From the NCBI GenBank assembly GCA_905221605.1, contig CAJNDS010002067.1:352501-416500 (forward strand): a stretch of 64,000 bases of DNA, given 5' to 3'. Both the position numbers and the translations under genes were made by a program. The notes beneath the pieces are model-generated. The model worked only from the letters and a program-made list of their open reading frames with translations, was not told the origin of the DNA and did no database searches. This document shows, piece after piece, positions 29,739 to 41,100 of this stretch; within the stretch, counting starts at the first letter, position 1, and each line of letters opens with the position of its first letter. Origin of the DNA: Symbiodinium natans (taxonomy: Eukaryota > Sar > Dinophyceae > Suessiales > Symbiodiniaceae).

Positions 29739-30475
29739 AAGATATTTTTCGAAGAATCTAATCATTCATGTCATTTCTGCAAAACCAAAAAATAGAAATT
29801 TCTTAGAGATAAATTCTTTGGAGATCTTCTTTTCAAAGATTTCTTCTGGAATATTTTTGGGCGAAGATTTCTTGGTGAAGAATATTATCATTCATTTCAT
29901 TTCTGCCAAATCAAATATGATTGGAAATCTCCTAGAAAGATATCCTGCGAAGATCTTCTTTTTAGAGATTTTTCTGGATTCGTTTGGCGAAGATTTTTTG
30001 ATGAAGAATATTGATTATTCATTTCACTTCTGTCAAACCAAATATGCTCGGAATTGTCTAGAGAGAAATGCTCTGAAGACCTTCTTCTCAGAGATTTCTT
30101 ATGGAATTATTTGGGCGAAAATTTCTTGGTGAAGAATATTGTCATTCATTTCATTCCTGCCAAATCAATCAAATATGATTTGAAATCTCCTAGAAAGAGA
30201 TCCTCTGAAGATTTGCCTTTTTAGAGATTTTTTCTGGATTCGTTTGGCGAAGATTTTTTGATGAAGAATATTGATTTGTTCATTTCATTCCTGTCAAACC
30301 AAGTATGATGGGAATTTTCTAAAGAGACATTCTCGGAAGGTCTTCTTTTCTGGAATTATATGGGCGAAGATTTCTTGGTGAAGAATATTATCATTCATTT
30401 CATTTCTGCCAAATCAAATATAATTGCAAATCTATTGCACTTTTGATTATTCTGTGTTGGGGCTCAAGACTCACC
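29739..30475. repeat. AT-rich 128-bp tandem repeat (second locus)
   Basis: Homologous to 6077-6800, including the alternating units and the terminal GGCTCAAGACTCACCATTTC. It again lies directly upstream of a fibre gene on the minus strand, and is slightly shorter because of a deletion near 30345. Confidence 0.85.
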
Positions 30476-31580
30476 ATTTCCTCTTTTCCACTTTTCACTT
30501 TTCCATTTTTTGAGGTGGAAGGATGGAGCGTGGACAGACATGAGAAATGGAAACTTGGACTCCAAAAACATGGAAAAGTGGAAAGTGGAAAAGTGGAAGC
30601 TGGGAGACCTTATGCCCCAACTTCTCCTGGTCATGCTCGAAGCACCCTCCCCCCCGCAACTACTACCACACATGAGGAAGCAGAGCAGCAGCAGCTGACA
30701 GGCGTCAGCAAACACTAAAAATGAGCTAAATGATGAGCTAAATGCGGTGGGCGGGGTGAGGGGGGGGGGGGGGGGGGGGGGGGGGGAAGCATGAATGTAG
30801 ATGTGTAGACTTAAGGAGTCTGGATCGAGGCATGAAAGTGAACGGCGCTTGGGACTGTTGTGTAGGATTGTACTTATTTAATTAGGGCAACAATACTGAC
30901 TATAACTGTAATCATCGTCAGGGTGCTTGTAGACCGTCCCAGCCCTGGCCCACCAGCCCAGGGTTGGCTGCAGCAGCAGAGCCTACCAAAGACTCGGCGA
31001 TCAGGCTTCCCCTGAATTTGGGTGACTCCGCGGCACCAGAAACTGGCCAGTAAGATTTGTAGTATTGCAGCAGACAAAAGGCACCGCCTCACTCAAAGTG
31101 CAGGGACTTCCTGCACAGTGCACTTTGAATTCACTTCTGCGCTCTGAGGCAGGCTTGCATCTACGACCGCCTCTTGCATCCCTGCAAGGCTTGGTATGCT
31201 TGGTGCAGTAGACAGAACTAGAGGCTTGGCGCGTAGCAGATCTGACCGGGCAGATCTGAAGTACCCCTCAGCCACAGCGGTCTTGCGTACAAATTGGCTA
31301 ATCCTACAATGTAACACATCATCTCCGAGCCCAAGACCTTAATGTGTCCAAAAAGGAAGGGGGGCGAGGGGCGACCACAGTGTGGAGAATGCAGTAGCCC
31401 CAAGACCACCAATGTCCTTGTAACAGCTAGTAACAATCGTTGGTTGCATGCTCCGTCGGCGTTCTCTCGATGCTTCCTGGTGCCCTTATGATCGCTAGCG
31501 TCACAAGACCATCCCTTATGGCTTCAAAACCGCACAGACACCATGTCCTGGAACTCACTTGTGGATCGGCGGCTGTTTTG
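30476..31580. other. Non-coding stretch with homopolymer and local inverted repeats
   Basis: 30480-30610 holds complementary runs of the type TTTTCCACTTTTC / GAAAAGTGGAAA. A G-run of more than 20 bases at about 30762-30786 is a likely assembly weak point. The rest shows no coding pattern or known RNA. Confidence 0.5.
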
Positions 31581-32379
31581 GGGTGGTTTCCTTTAGGTCA
31601 ATAGCGTGTGCGCAAGCCTTACATGAGCTCCGCGAGTGGAGCCACTGAACTGAAGTGTCTGAGGTCTGCTGCAGTTGGCTAGGCAGGGGCAGCTTTAGGT
31701 ACCTGGTTTCGAGCTGTCGTGGAACCTGCTGTACCCTGCTTGAATCTGCCTGAAGCAGCAGTTGCTGCAGTTGTCCATCCAGTAGCCTGGGCTGTGGCAG
31801 GTAGCGAAGGCCCTTTTGTACTTTTGCTGATGGTACCTCCTGCTACAATACAGATTCTGCCGGGGCCTCAGGCACATTCAGGCACCCTCTTCATTCCTGA
31901 CCCCCTGCGGTATAACTTTCTCCGCGGCCGGGATGCTGACAGTTTTCCAAACGAGTAAAGCTATTGGTTGCGAGCTGGCTGCACACAGGGATCTGCTGAG
32001 TTTTATAAAGCCTGTTGCCAACGGGTAAACTTCGGAAGAGCTCGCGTGTAATCCATATTTGCACGAAGCCTTGGCATTGGTTCGAGCTGAGGGAGACTTG
32101 AGGGTGCCAGAGTGGGATGATGGCCGCGCGCTTCCTCCAGGTAGCAGCCTGGGCAGTCTGCGCCACCGCGTTTGCTCCGGACTCCCGTTCTGAGTTGAAG
32201 GCAGCAGTTGATGCTTGGCTGGCAGATGCAGCGAAAGCGCAGGAGTTGTACGCGGCGCACATCAGCGAGTGGGACACGAGCCAGGTGACATCCATGTACG
32301 GCATGTTCGATGGAGCCCGGTTTTTCAACGCGGACATTGGCAGCTGGGACACGAGCAAGGTGACAGACATGAGCTTCAT
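31581..32379 (+). repeat. 799-bp direct repeat, left copy (5' part of the BspA-like gene)
   Basis: Matches 37332-38130 at a constant offset of 5751 bp with no difference noticed. It includes about 536 bp upstream of the gene and its first 88 codons. Element E1 lies between the two copies. Confidence 0.9.
32117..32379 (+). pseudogene. Truncated 5' end of BspA-like gene
   Basis: Encodes the same start as the full gene at 37868: a signal peptide, then [17 protein letters not shown] and the second DUF285 repeat. It is then cut inside the codons for MSFMF by the left end of E1. Translation would run 26 residues into E1 before a stop. Confidence 0.85.
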
Positions 32380-33349
32380 TTTTGCGTTCGATTTTACTTG
32401 GCGTTTTTTTTGCTTGCTATTTTGCTTGATTTTGAACTATGCTGCCGCGGCAGCCTAAGGGCGCCCGAAACCCTGAACCATGGACACGACTTTGCATGGC
32501 TTGCTTTTTCACGTTTTTTGCACCCGCACCGCGCCCTTCTCTGAGGGACATGTAGGCGCGGAAGCAGGGCTGTAACACACAGCAGATGCAGCAGGCGCAG
32601 CAGACACAGCAGACAGAGCAGGCCAACAGACAATACATAGGAGCGGGGGCGCCTGGAGATCCTCTTTCGTGTCGAGGGCTTGGCTTTTCTCGGGCGTGGG
32701 GTTTGAGGACCCACCCCACCCCTTCGCCCCCCGTGCCCAGGTCTTCACACCATCCTCTATTCCCGGAGCGCATTTGTAGGAATGCAGGTAGGAGCGCTGG
32801 ACGCAAGTGTATTAGGATTGCACCCCCCTTGCCCCGTAACTAGATTGAGTGCCCTGGAAGCCTTCCTTACCGCCCAGGTGTAAACCATCTTGGCTTCACG
32901 CAGGCGCCTCAACAGAGTCGGCAGAGGGTTCTTTTTCGGACTTGAGTGGGGGTTTCTTCTGTCTGTGTGCGCCTCGGAAGTGCCCTGCGCTGTCTTCCCC
33001 GCCCGTAACCTTGCGACCTCGCCCTTTCCGGGAGCCCCGGCCCCTGTCTGCTTCCCAGGTCCTGGCAGCTGGTCGACTTCGTCTTCACTGCGAGCCAAAC
33101 CCTCAGACCCCAAGTCCGTGCGCCAGCAGAAGTGTATGCAAGGGTTTCTGCTTGGAGGGTTGCCAGTCTAGGCGTGTGGTAGGCCCCTCTTCTAGGTGTG
33201 ACGCCCGCGGTTTAGGTAGGGCTGGCCTAGGTTTTTTTTAGGGCCTTCCTGCACCGACAGCACACCGTGCCTTGCGCTGTTACATCCGCAGTTTGCACGG
33301 GTTTTAGACCACTCTAGTGTAGCCCCCGAACGGTCTGTGTGCCGTCAGC

Positions 33350-33892
33350 ATGTTGGCACCCGCAGCGGAGTTCTACGCGCGCAACAGGGCCTTCGATGAC
33401 CGCAGCATCCGGGCCGCGGAGGAGGATGTTGCCAGCTTCTGGGCCAAAATCGAGAACCTCGACCACATTGACAACCGCACGGGTAACCTCAAAAAGGACC
33501 TCGTCGAGTGCTTCGCCCCAGGCGCGCTGGACAGAGTCGTGCGTGCGGAGCACCCCGAGGACATGATTTTCTGGCCCGTCGACGATGTGACCTGGTGCAT
33601 GGCACGTGCCGAGTTCGAGGGGCGCGCGCCAAAACAGAGGCGCAAGTTCAAGCTTCCCGTCGTCACGACGAAGGGTGTCGTGAACTTCAGATGCGATGAG
33701 CTGCAGCCCTTGATCTATCGTGTGGGGGAAGACAAGCGCCTCATCATCATCGTGCCTGCACACCCGCTCCGAAAAGGGAAATCCGCCGCGGACATGTTCC
33801 GTGGGCTGCAGACGGCGCAGACGGGCAATCACGAGGGGAGAGCCTGGAGAATTCGTGTCCCGACAGCTGAGGGCCAGCCTGTGCGGGGGTAA
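33350..33892 (+). CDS. Unknown companion protein of element E1
   Basis: 180 residues from ATG 33350. Seen: an Ala/Glu-rich N-terminal helix (RSIRAAEEDVASFWAKIE), a central FWPVDDVTWCMARAEFEG, a basic patch (KQRRKFKL), and a beta-rich LIYRVGEDKRLIIIVPAHP. The C-terminus is short and charged. I do not recognise a family. It lies 353 bp upstream of the TV-Pol gene on the same strand and is conserved in E2, but absent from the decayed copy at 23.9-27.3 kb. It could be a DNA-binding or accessory protein of the element; that is a guess. Confidence 0.5.
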   Translation: MLAPAAEFYARNRAFDDRSIRAAEEDVASFWAKIENLDHIDNRTGNLKKDLVECFAPGALDRVVRAEHPEDMIFWPVDDVTWCMARAEFEGRAPKQRRKFKLPVVTTKGVVNFRCDELQPLIYRVGEDKRLIIIVPAHPLRKGKSAADMFRGLQTAQTGNHEGRAWRIRVPTAEGQPVRG

Positions 33893-34245
33893 TTGTCATT
33901 CGCTGCATTCGCTGCTGGATACAGCCGGCGGCGCCTTGTCGGGGGCTGCGCGGGCCTTTGCCTGCAATTAGCAGGGCATCGCGCGTCAGACCCCCCCGCT
34001 CATTGAACAGGTGCATATACTCTGATGCGCTAGTACAGGCCTGCTTTGCACAGTGACAGGGCGTTGCGCAGGAGCACCAAAACAGTGCTAAGCCTGCGTA
34101 GGGCATCAGTGTCGCCATGAGCCACCCACGTTTTAGCCCGCTGTTTTTTTTTTGACGCCGCTGCAATCTTTCAAGTTTTCTTTGCGCGTCCCAGAGTTTT
34201 GGAGCAAGAGTGAAGTGAACGTGCTGTAGGCTTGTGTGAGCCGAC

Positions 34246-37200
34246 ATGGAGCCATCAGCTGTGCGTGCAGGGATTCCAATGGTGATGCCCGATGCTTCTG
34301 AGGGTGAAGAGTCTGCCACGAGCCTGGCAACAGACGCCGAAGAAAAGGATGAACAGCCCAAAGAGGAGGCGGAGAAGCAGGCGGAGAAAGAGGCTGAGCA
34401 GCCCAAAGAGGAGGTCAGGCAGGAGGAGGTCGCGGAGGGGAGCGTTGCCAAGCGCATGCGAATCCACGGACCTGGAAATGGGTCAGAGCAGGACAGCCTC
34501 GCAGACGGCGAGGCGGTGGACAGCTTGTGCGAGCCAGTCAACTGCGCTGCTTTGCGGCGCCTCTTGCAATGCCGTGCCGCCTGGTCCCTCAACCTGCGCG
34601 AGGACTTGTTCAACATTCTCTTCCGCTGCGACCTCCAGAGTCTCTTAGGGGGCGACACTCAGGAGCTGGAGGTGATGTATCGCGCGTTGCCGGTCCTCAA
34701 GGGCAAGTCAGGGCGCCGCTACAGCGGAGCCAAGCAGCTGACAGATGACGACTGCTCGGCGCCGCGCGTGTGTCGCCGCGCGCACAAGCAGGGGCTGTCC
34801 CCGTTTGAAGCTACTCGGGGCCTCTTCTCCATGGACAAGATCGTGAAGGAGCTCGGGCGAGCGGCGCTGCCCATCGCAGACCTCGACATCGTGCACGCGG
34901 CGCCGGTGCTGCAGAACAGACGGCACCCGGACAAGCCGTGCTTGGAGCGTCTTGTCAAGGACCGCGATGCCTGCTACCAAGAGCTCGCCTGCAGTCGGGA
35001 GGCGCCTACCTTCTCAAATTGTGTTTTTTTACTACTAATCCTGTTTTTTTGTATAACACCAACTAGTCTGCGAGGCTGCCAAGAAAGCCTTCAACGGCTT
35101 GATCTGTGGCGGCGGCGCCCGCCACTTGCAGACCATGGCGACGGACTTCGGCGTGACCATCAGCCCATTCTTGAACGAGTTCTGGGGCGAGCAACAGGCC
35201 ATCAGGAGGCAGGACGCCGCCAATCACCCTCAGGCAATGCAAGAGCTGAGGCGAAGGGGAACGCGCTATCCGGAAGCTAGTCTCCAAGAGCGGCTGTACG
35301 AGGTGGACGAGCGGGCTGCGATCGACAAGGTGGCAGAGTGGCTGAGAACGACCCCCGACACCGGTAGCATCGTTTCTTATGAGCATGACGGGGTGGCCGT
35401 GCTGGACCCAAGTGGGGTCGGCGACGACGCTTGGAAGCAGCGCCTCGTGGATGGGGCACGCCAACAGACCGGGCTGGAGTTTGCTGTGAAGCCGTACAGA
35501 TCGGAGGCGATGATTTGGGAGCTGCTCAGGCAGGAGCACCCAGAGCTGGACTGGGACACCCAAGACCTGGATGCGTATCAGCTCGAGCACAAGCGCCTAC
35601 AGCTGAAGTACTACATGCGGGATGGCAGGTCCCAGCCGGACATGCTGGTCGGCGAGCTCATCGGAGCTCAGCCCGCTCCCGACAATTCCGCGGTGCCGTG
35701 CCGCGAAGTCTTCCGGACGCTGGCAGACGCCCGCGACATCGAAGTTGCTGCATTCAACGAGGACTCTCGCTGCTGGCACATTCACACGAAGCATCAAGTG
35801 AAGCACCGGCTGGTGGAGGCAGCCCAGCAGGTGGTGGACGGCTGCTGGAAGGTAGACGTCTTTCCGCCGGCGTGGACCCGCAAGTCTGGGTGCATGCTAC
35901 AGGCAACGGAATTCTTCGTGGGCCAGATGTACGATGAGTCCTTTATGGATTCCATGGATGCGAAGGAGACTGATCGCTATGTTCTCTTCCGCGGCGGCCT
36001 GACGCTTGATCGGGACACGAAGCTGGTGGAGCGTGGCCGCAGGGACCTCTTCATCACGCGCAGGGCTGGCCTCGAATACCCCGCTGAGCTTGCCGCGAAG
36101 TGGGCGGACGAGCTGAAGCAAGTCTTCGAGCGGGCGAAGGCGTATGAGCAGGGCTTCCTCACGGCCCCGCTGAACGGCTACCCGGTGATGCTGTCCGAGA
36201 CGTTCAAGGACCTTGCAGAGCGCCTGGAGGTCGTGCAAGTCTTGTACTCGTTTTGGGAGTCGTGGCCCATGGTCACCTTCATCCTGAAGCAGACCGCGCG
36301 GTCTTTGTTCTGCAGGGAGGGCTACGAGGAGTTCCTCATCCACATGGGAGAGGGCGCGAACGGCAAGGGCCTGTGGACGCAGATAGTGGCCACGCTCTTT
36401 GGCGAGTACTGCCACCTGCCCAGCGACCTGCCCGCACCCCCTGAGAGTCTTGGAGCTTTATTGAAGCTTCTATACCTTATAACCCCTAAACCCTAAAGCT
36501 ATGGAGAAACGAAAACACGCGGCTCAGGCATGGACACCTTCTGCACGGCCTTCAACCCGAGCAATGCCACCCCCAACTTGCTGGAGATTCGCGCAAGGCG
36601 CTTCTTGATGGTGACCGAAGCCGAGGGAGCATCCAAGGTACGCAGCGGCTTTGTGAAGACCCTCCGTGACCCGACCTCGGAGATCACTTGCCGAAACTTG
36701 TACAAGAGCAACGTGACATTCCAGCCCCGCTTTCTGCTGAACATGTCCAGCAATGTCGAGGTGCGATTCACGTCTACAGACGGAGGAATCGGGCGATCGC
36801 TCACAGTGGTGCCCTGGCCTTTCAAGTTTGTGCAGAACCCCATCAAGGCGAATGAGCGTCCAGTTCGGACTGATTTCAAGTACGACCCGGATCTCCGCCG
36901 TCGTCTTGCAGAGGAGCTCCTGGTCTTGCTCGTCGCGGTGGACGAGGTGTTCCTGAAGCAGAAGGCGCCTGGAACCACCATCTTCCCAAGGCCGCAGGTG
37001 GTCGAGGAGGCTTCGAATAACAACATGGAAACTTCCGCCAAGACTTTGTGGCACGATTTCTGCCAGCAGCTGGCGGTGGCGCAGCATGCGGGCGAGGCCT
37101 CCACGCAAAGTACCATCATCTTTGCCTGGACGAATTTCTGTCGGGCTGTGGCCACCAAGGCAGAGGCGATTGCAGTGCTTGAAGAGAACCTCGAGAAGGT

Positions 37201-37279
37201 TCGCAGCCAAGGACAGCGCTACTTCAGGTTCAAGGGCCACGCTCGCGGCTGGCTGAAGCTGGCTGAGCAGGTGCCCTGA
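34246..37279 (+). CDS. TV-Pol (family-A-like polymerase) fused to SF3 helicase, three exons
   Basis: Exons 34246-35020, 35067-36446 and 36528-37279 join in phase to 968 residues. The N-terminus is acidic with a basic KRMRI patch. Motif A: PIADLDIVHAAP (about 210-220); motif B: KKAFNGLICGGG (about 263); motif C: SYEHDGVAVLD (about 363). Together they fit the transposon-virus polymerase family, although the usual His-Pro of motif A is Ala-Pro here. The SF3 helicase has Walker A GEGANGKG (about 685), FLMVTEAEG (about 743), LLNMSSN, and GGIGRS (about 803). TV-Pol fused to SF3 is typical of Polinton-like viruses and related transposons. Intact and present in two apparently identical copies, so probably recently active. 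Splice sites are inferred from the sequence. Confidence 0.8.
35021..35066 (+). other. Intron 1 of the TV-Pol/SF3 gene (46 bp)
   Basis: GTGTTTTTTT at the donor, TACTAATC as a probable branch site, and AACTAG at the acceptor. Splicing joins phase-1 codons, so that SN is followed by F and CEAAKKAF. Without splicing an in-frame stop follows in exon 2. The equivalent site in copy 3 has lost its AG. Confidence 0.75.
36447..36527 (+). other. Intron 2 of the TV-Pol/SF3 gene (81 bp)
   Basis: Donor GTCTTGG, acceptor GGCTCAG, phase 1; splicing joins PPES to MDTFCTAF and removes an in-frame stop. The intron contains CCCCTAAACCCTAAAGC, a telomere-type motif. Confidence 0.65.
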
Positions 37280-37331
37280 ACGGTCTTGCTCACGCTTTTG
37301 TGTTTCCGAGCAGTTCCCTTGTTTGGCTTGT

Positions 37332-38130
37332 GGGTGGTTTCCTTTAGGTCAATAGCGTGTGCGCAAGCCTTACATGAGCTCCGCGAGTGGAGCCACTGAA
37401 CTGAAGTGTCTGAGGTCTGCTGCAGTTGGCTAGGCAGGGGCAGCTTTAGGTACCTGGTTTCGAGCTGTCGTGGAACCTGCTGTACCCTGCTTGAATCTGC
37501 CTGAAGCAGCAGTTGCTGCAGTTGTCCATCCAGTAGCCTGGGCTGTGGCAGGTAGCGAAGGCCCTTTTGTACTTTTGCTGATGGTACCTCCTGCTACAAT
37601 ACAGATTCTGCCGGGGCCTCAGGCACATTCAGGCACCCTCTTCATTCCTGACCCCCTGCGGTATAACTTTCTCCGCGGCCGGGATGCTGACAGTTTTCCA
37701 AACGAGTAAAGCTATTGGTTGCGAGCTGGCTGCACACAGGGATCTGCTGAGTTTTATAAAGCCTGTTGCCAACGGGTAAACTTCGGAAGAGCTCGCGTGT
37801 AATCCATATTTGCACGAAGCCTTGGCATTGGTTCGAGCTGAGGGAGACTTGAGGGTGCCAGAGTGGGATGATGGCCGCGCGCTTCCTCCAGGTAGCAGCC
37901 TGGGCAGTCTGCGCCACCGCGTTTGCTCCGGACTCCCGTTCTGAGTTGAAGGCAGCAGTTGATGCTTGGCTGGCAGATGCAGCGAAAGCGCAGGAGTTGT
38001 ACGCGGCGCACATCAGCGAGTGGGACACGAGCCAGGTGACATCCATGTACGGCATGTTCGATGGAGCCCGGTTTTTCAACGCGGACATTGGCAGCTGGGA
38101 CACGAGCAAGGTGACAGACATGAGCTTCAT
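37332..38130 (+). repeat. 799-bp direct repeat, right copy
   Basis: Counterpart of 31581-32379. Here the sequence continues into the complete BspA-like gene. Confidence 0.9.
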
Positions 38131-41100
38131 GTTCAATGGTGCCATCGATTTCAACCAGGACATTGGCAGCTGGGACACGAGCAAGGTGACAGACATGAGC
38201 GAAATGTTCTGGGCTGCTTTCAGGTTCAACCAGGACATTGGCAGCTGGGACACGAGCCAGGTGACAGACATGAGCTCCATGTTCATGAGTGCCAAGAATT
38301 TCAACCAGGACATTGGCAGTTGGGACACGAGCCAGGTGACAGACATGAGCCATATGTTCTACAAGTCCAGGAAGTTCAACCAGGACATTGGCAGCTGGGA
38401 CACGAGCAAGGTGACAGACATGAGCAGCATGTTCCATGGTGTCCATTGCTTCAACCAGGACATTCGCAGTTGGGACACGAGCCAGGTGACATCCATGTAC
38501 GGCATGTTCCGTGGAGCCTGGGATTTCAACCAGGACATTGGCAGCTGGGACACGAGCAAGGTGACAGACATGAGCTTCATGTTCAATGGTGCCATCGATT
38601 TCAACCAGGACATTGGCAGCTGGGACACGAGCAAGGTGACAGACATGAGCGAAATGTTCTGGTGCATCGATTTCAACCAGGACATTGGCAGTTGGGACAC
38701 GAGCCAGGTGACATCCATGACGGCATGTTCATCTGCCAGGAGTTTCAACCAGGACATTGGCAGTTGGGACACGAGCCAGGTGAGACCAGGACATTGGAGC
38801 TGGGACACGAGCAAGGTGACAGACATGAGCGGCATGTTCCATGGTGCCTTCGATTTCAACCAGGACATTGGCAGTTGGGACACGCGCCAGGTGCGAGACA
38901 TGAGCTCTATGTTCCAGGCCGCCGTCACTTTCAACCAGGACCTGCGCCGCTGGGACGTGAGCAAGGTGACACGCATGCCCTGCATTTTCTGTATGGCCAA
39001 CTCTTTCACCCAGCAAGTTCCCCTTTGGCCTTGGGCCAGGGAGCTGTCCAGGCAGAGAATGTTTTGTTGCTCATCGCCAGCCCATCTCCAGTTTGCCGGC
39101 TGGAATGCCAGCTGGCCCTTTCCATTTCTACCATACTGCAGCTCGACATGCTCCTCTTCCTCCGGTTCGTGTGTCATCTCCAAGCCCACCACCGAATGCA
39201 GCGCCACAACCACCATGCCGCCCAGCAGTACCACAACCAGTCATACTGATGAACTCTGTGATGCCTCAGGACAGGTTTGTTGGCCTGAAGAGGGCTTCGA
39301 CTGCGACAGCGATAAGGATTGCTATAGCCATGAGAGCATGGCGGTTCGCAATGCGACGTTCTGCAAGAAGAACAGCTGCCCATGGGCTGGCAATGCTGCT
39401 TGGTTTGAAGACACCCCAGATTGCTGCGGAGTGGAGGTGCCAGAGTGCGAGAACAGTTACTGCTGGCCATACAGGGGCTTCAGCTGCTCATCGGACGATG
39501 ACTGTTCAGTTCATTCTGGAATGTACGCCCTTGGGGCGGTGAACTGCGTGGGTGAGGAGCCGTGCGCCGACAATCCCTGTTGCAAACAGGAGCACATTGA
39601 CATCAAGTGCCAGACCTTGGACACGATGGACATTTGCTGGCCCTTCGATGGCTTTATTTGCCACAAAAATGAAGACTGTGGCCTGTTAGGGGCTGAGTTC
39701 GAGTGTGCGCGTGGGGTCAGTCCCAGTGTGCTCTCCTGTCCTGACGATCATCATGCATGTTGCCGGCGCACCATATGCTCAGGTGAGGAGTTCGAGCACC
39801 CTGGGGAGACCTACGAACCTCCAGGCATCGAGGCTGTGGGTGATGACAGCAACGAGATGATCCCACTTGCTGCAGATCTCGAAGGAGATGTCCACTTGCG
39901 AGCTACAAAGCTGTCCTTGCTGACGAAGCCCACTGACAGCTTCGCCAATTTCTTCGGCTCAACAGCTGCTGATGAGATAACCCTGACCATCACTTGCGGG
40001 AGCCGCTCCGTGGTTACCGACATCATGCAATTCAGAGCTTGCGATCGCAGGCTAAACGTCGCTGAGATCATTTGTCCTAATGACTCAGCCTTCAGGATCA
40101 GCCTGCACGAGACGGACCTGGTCCTCGATGATCATCCCGCCTCCATTGTGCACATGGCAATGGCGAACCTCCTGGGCATGCCAGTCGGCTCTGTGCACCG
40201 CTTCCGCTTCTACTTTGACAACTCGAAGGATTCGCTCTTTGGGCTGCCGGTTCTGGTTGCTCGTGAATCCGACGCGTTTCAAGTCTGCCTGAGCACGATC
40301 GTTCCTGGTGGAACAGCCCTGAAGGCTGCTGTGAAGTTGATGAAGAAGGCCAGAATGTCTCGAAAGGCAATCGCCCGTTTCGCCTATGCAGGGCGCGCTG
40401 TCATACACTTCAAGAAGGACTTCGAACGTGCCAACGCTGTGACGAAGCATGCACGCAACGAATATTTCGACGAGATCGCGAAGTTCCACCAGGACACCAT
40501 GAATATGACGGACGAGGAATTTGAGGCAGCCACTTTTATATCGCCAACGCTTGAGCTTGTCATGAAGGCCTTGGAGCTCGACAGTTGTGTCGACCTGTCC
40601 GATGGCGTTATCTTCCGCTACACAGTCTATGAGCTCGAGATGGTTGTGGAGGGTTCCGTGGAGACCACCGTGGAGGGCGCCGTGGAGACCACCGCGAAGG
40701 GCGCCGTGGAGACCACCATCATGGAGACCAGCGTGGAGGGTCCAGTGGAGACCAGCGTGGAGGGTCCAGTGGAGACCACCGTGGAGGGCGCTGTGGAGAC
40801 CACCGTGGAGACGACCGTGGAGGGCCCTGTGGAGACCTCCGTGGATACCACTGTGGAGGGCCTCGTGTTGTCGACCTCGGAGGGCCCCGTGGACAGCGCC
40901 GTGGAGATTAGGACTACAACTCTGGACGCGGCACTGTCCACCAGCACCTCTGCCACAAGCACTGGCACAAGCACCTTTGCCACCAGCACGTCCCTGACCA
41001 GTACTGCCAGCACCAGCACACCAAGCACAGGTAGTAGCACAGCATCGACGTCAGCAACCAGCACACCACCAACATCCACCACCAGCAGCTACACTGGCAG

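Larger units (their letters stand above)
32380..37331 (+). mobile_element. Element E1 (TV-Pol/SF3 helicase plus companion gene)
   Basis: A 4.95-kb block repeated at 46051-50999 (offset 13,667 bp, constant from GCGTTCG at 32384 to the last stop codon; one extra T afterwards in E2). The left end is T-rich (GCGTTCGATTTTACTTGG); the right end is CAGTTCCCTTGTTTGGCTTG. No terminal inverted repeats were found by eye. It holds about 965 bp of non-coding sequence with CAGCAGACACAGCAG repeats, an unknown gene at 33350, and the spliced TV-Pol/SF3 gene. It interrupts the BspA-like gene, and 799 bp of host sequence flank it as direct repeats. Confidence 0.75.

Noticed and set aside
30476-31580. Small ORFs upstream of the BspA-like repeat
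   Set aside because: Short, no motifs, and the sequence includes a long poly-G run and local inverted repeats.
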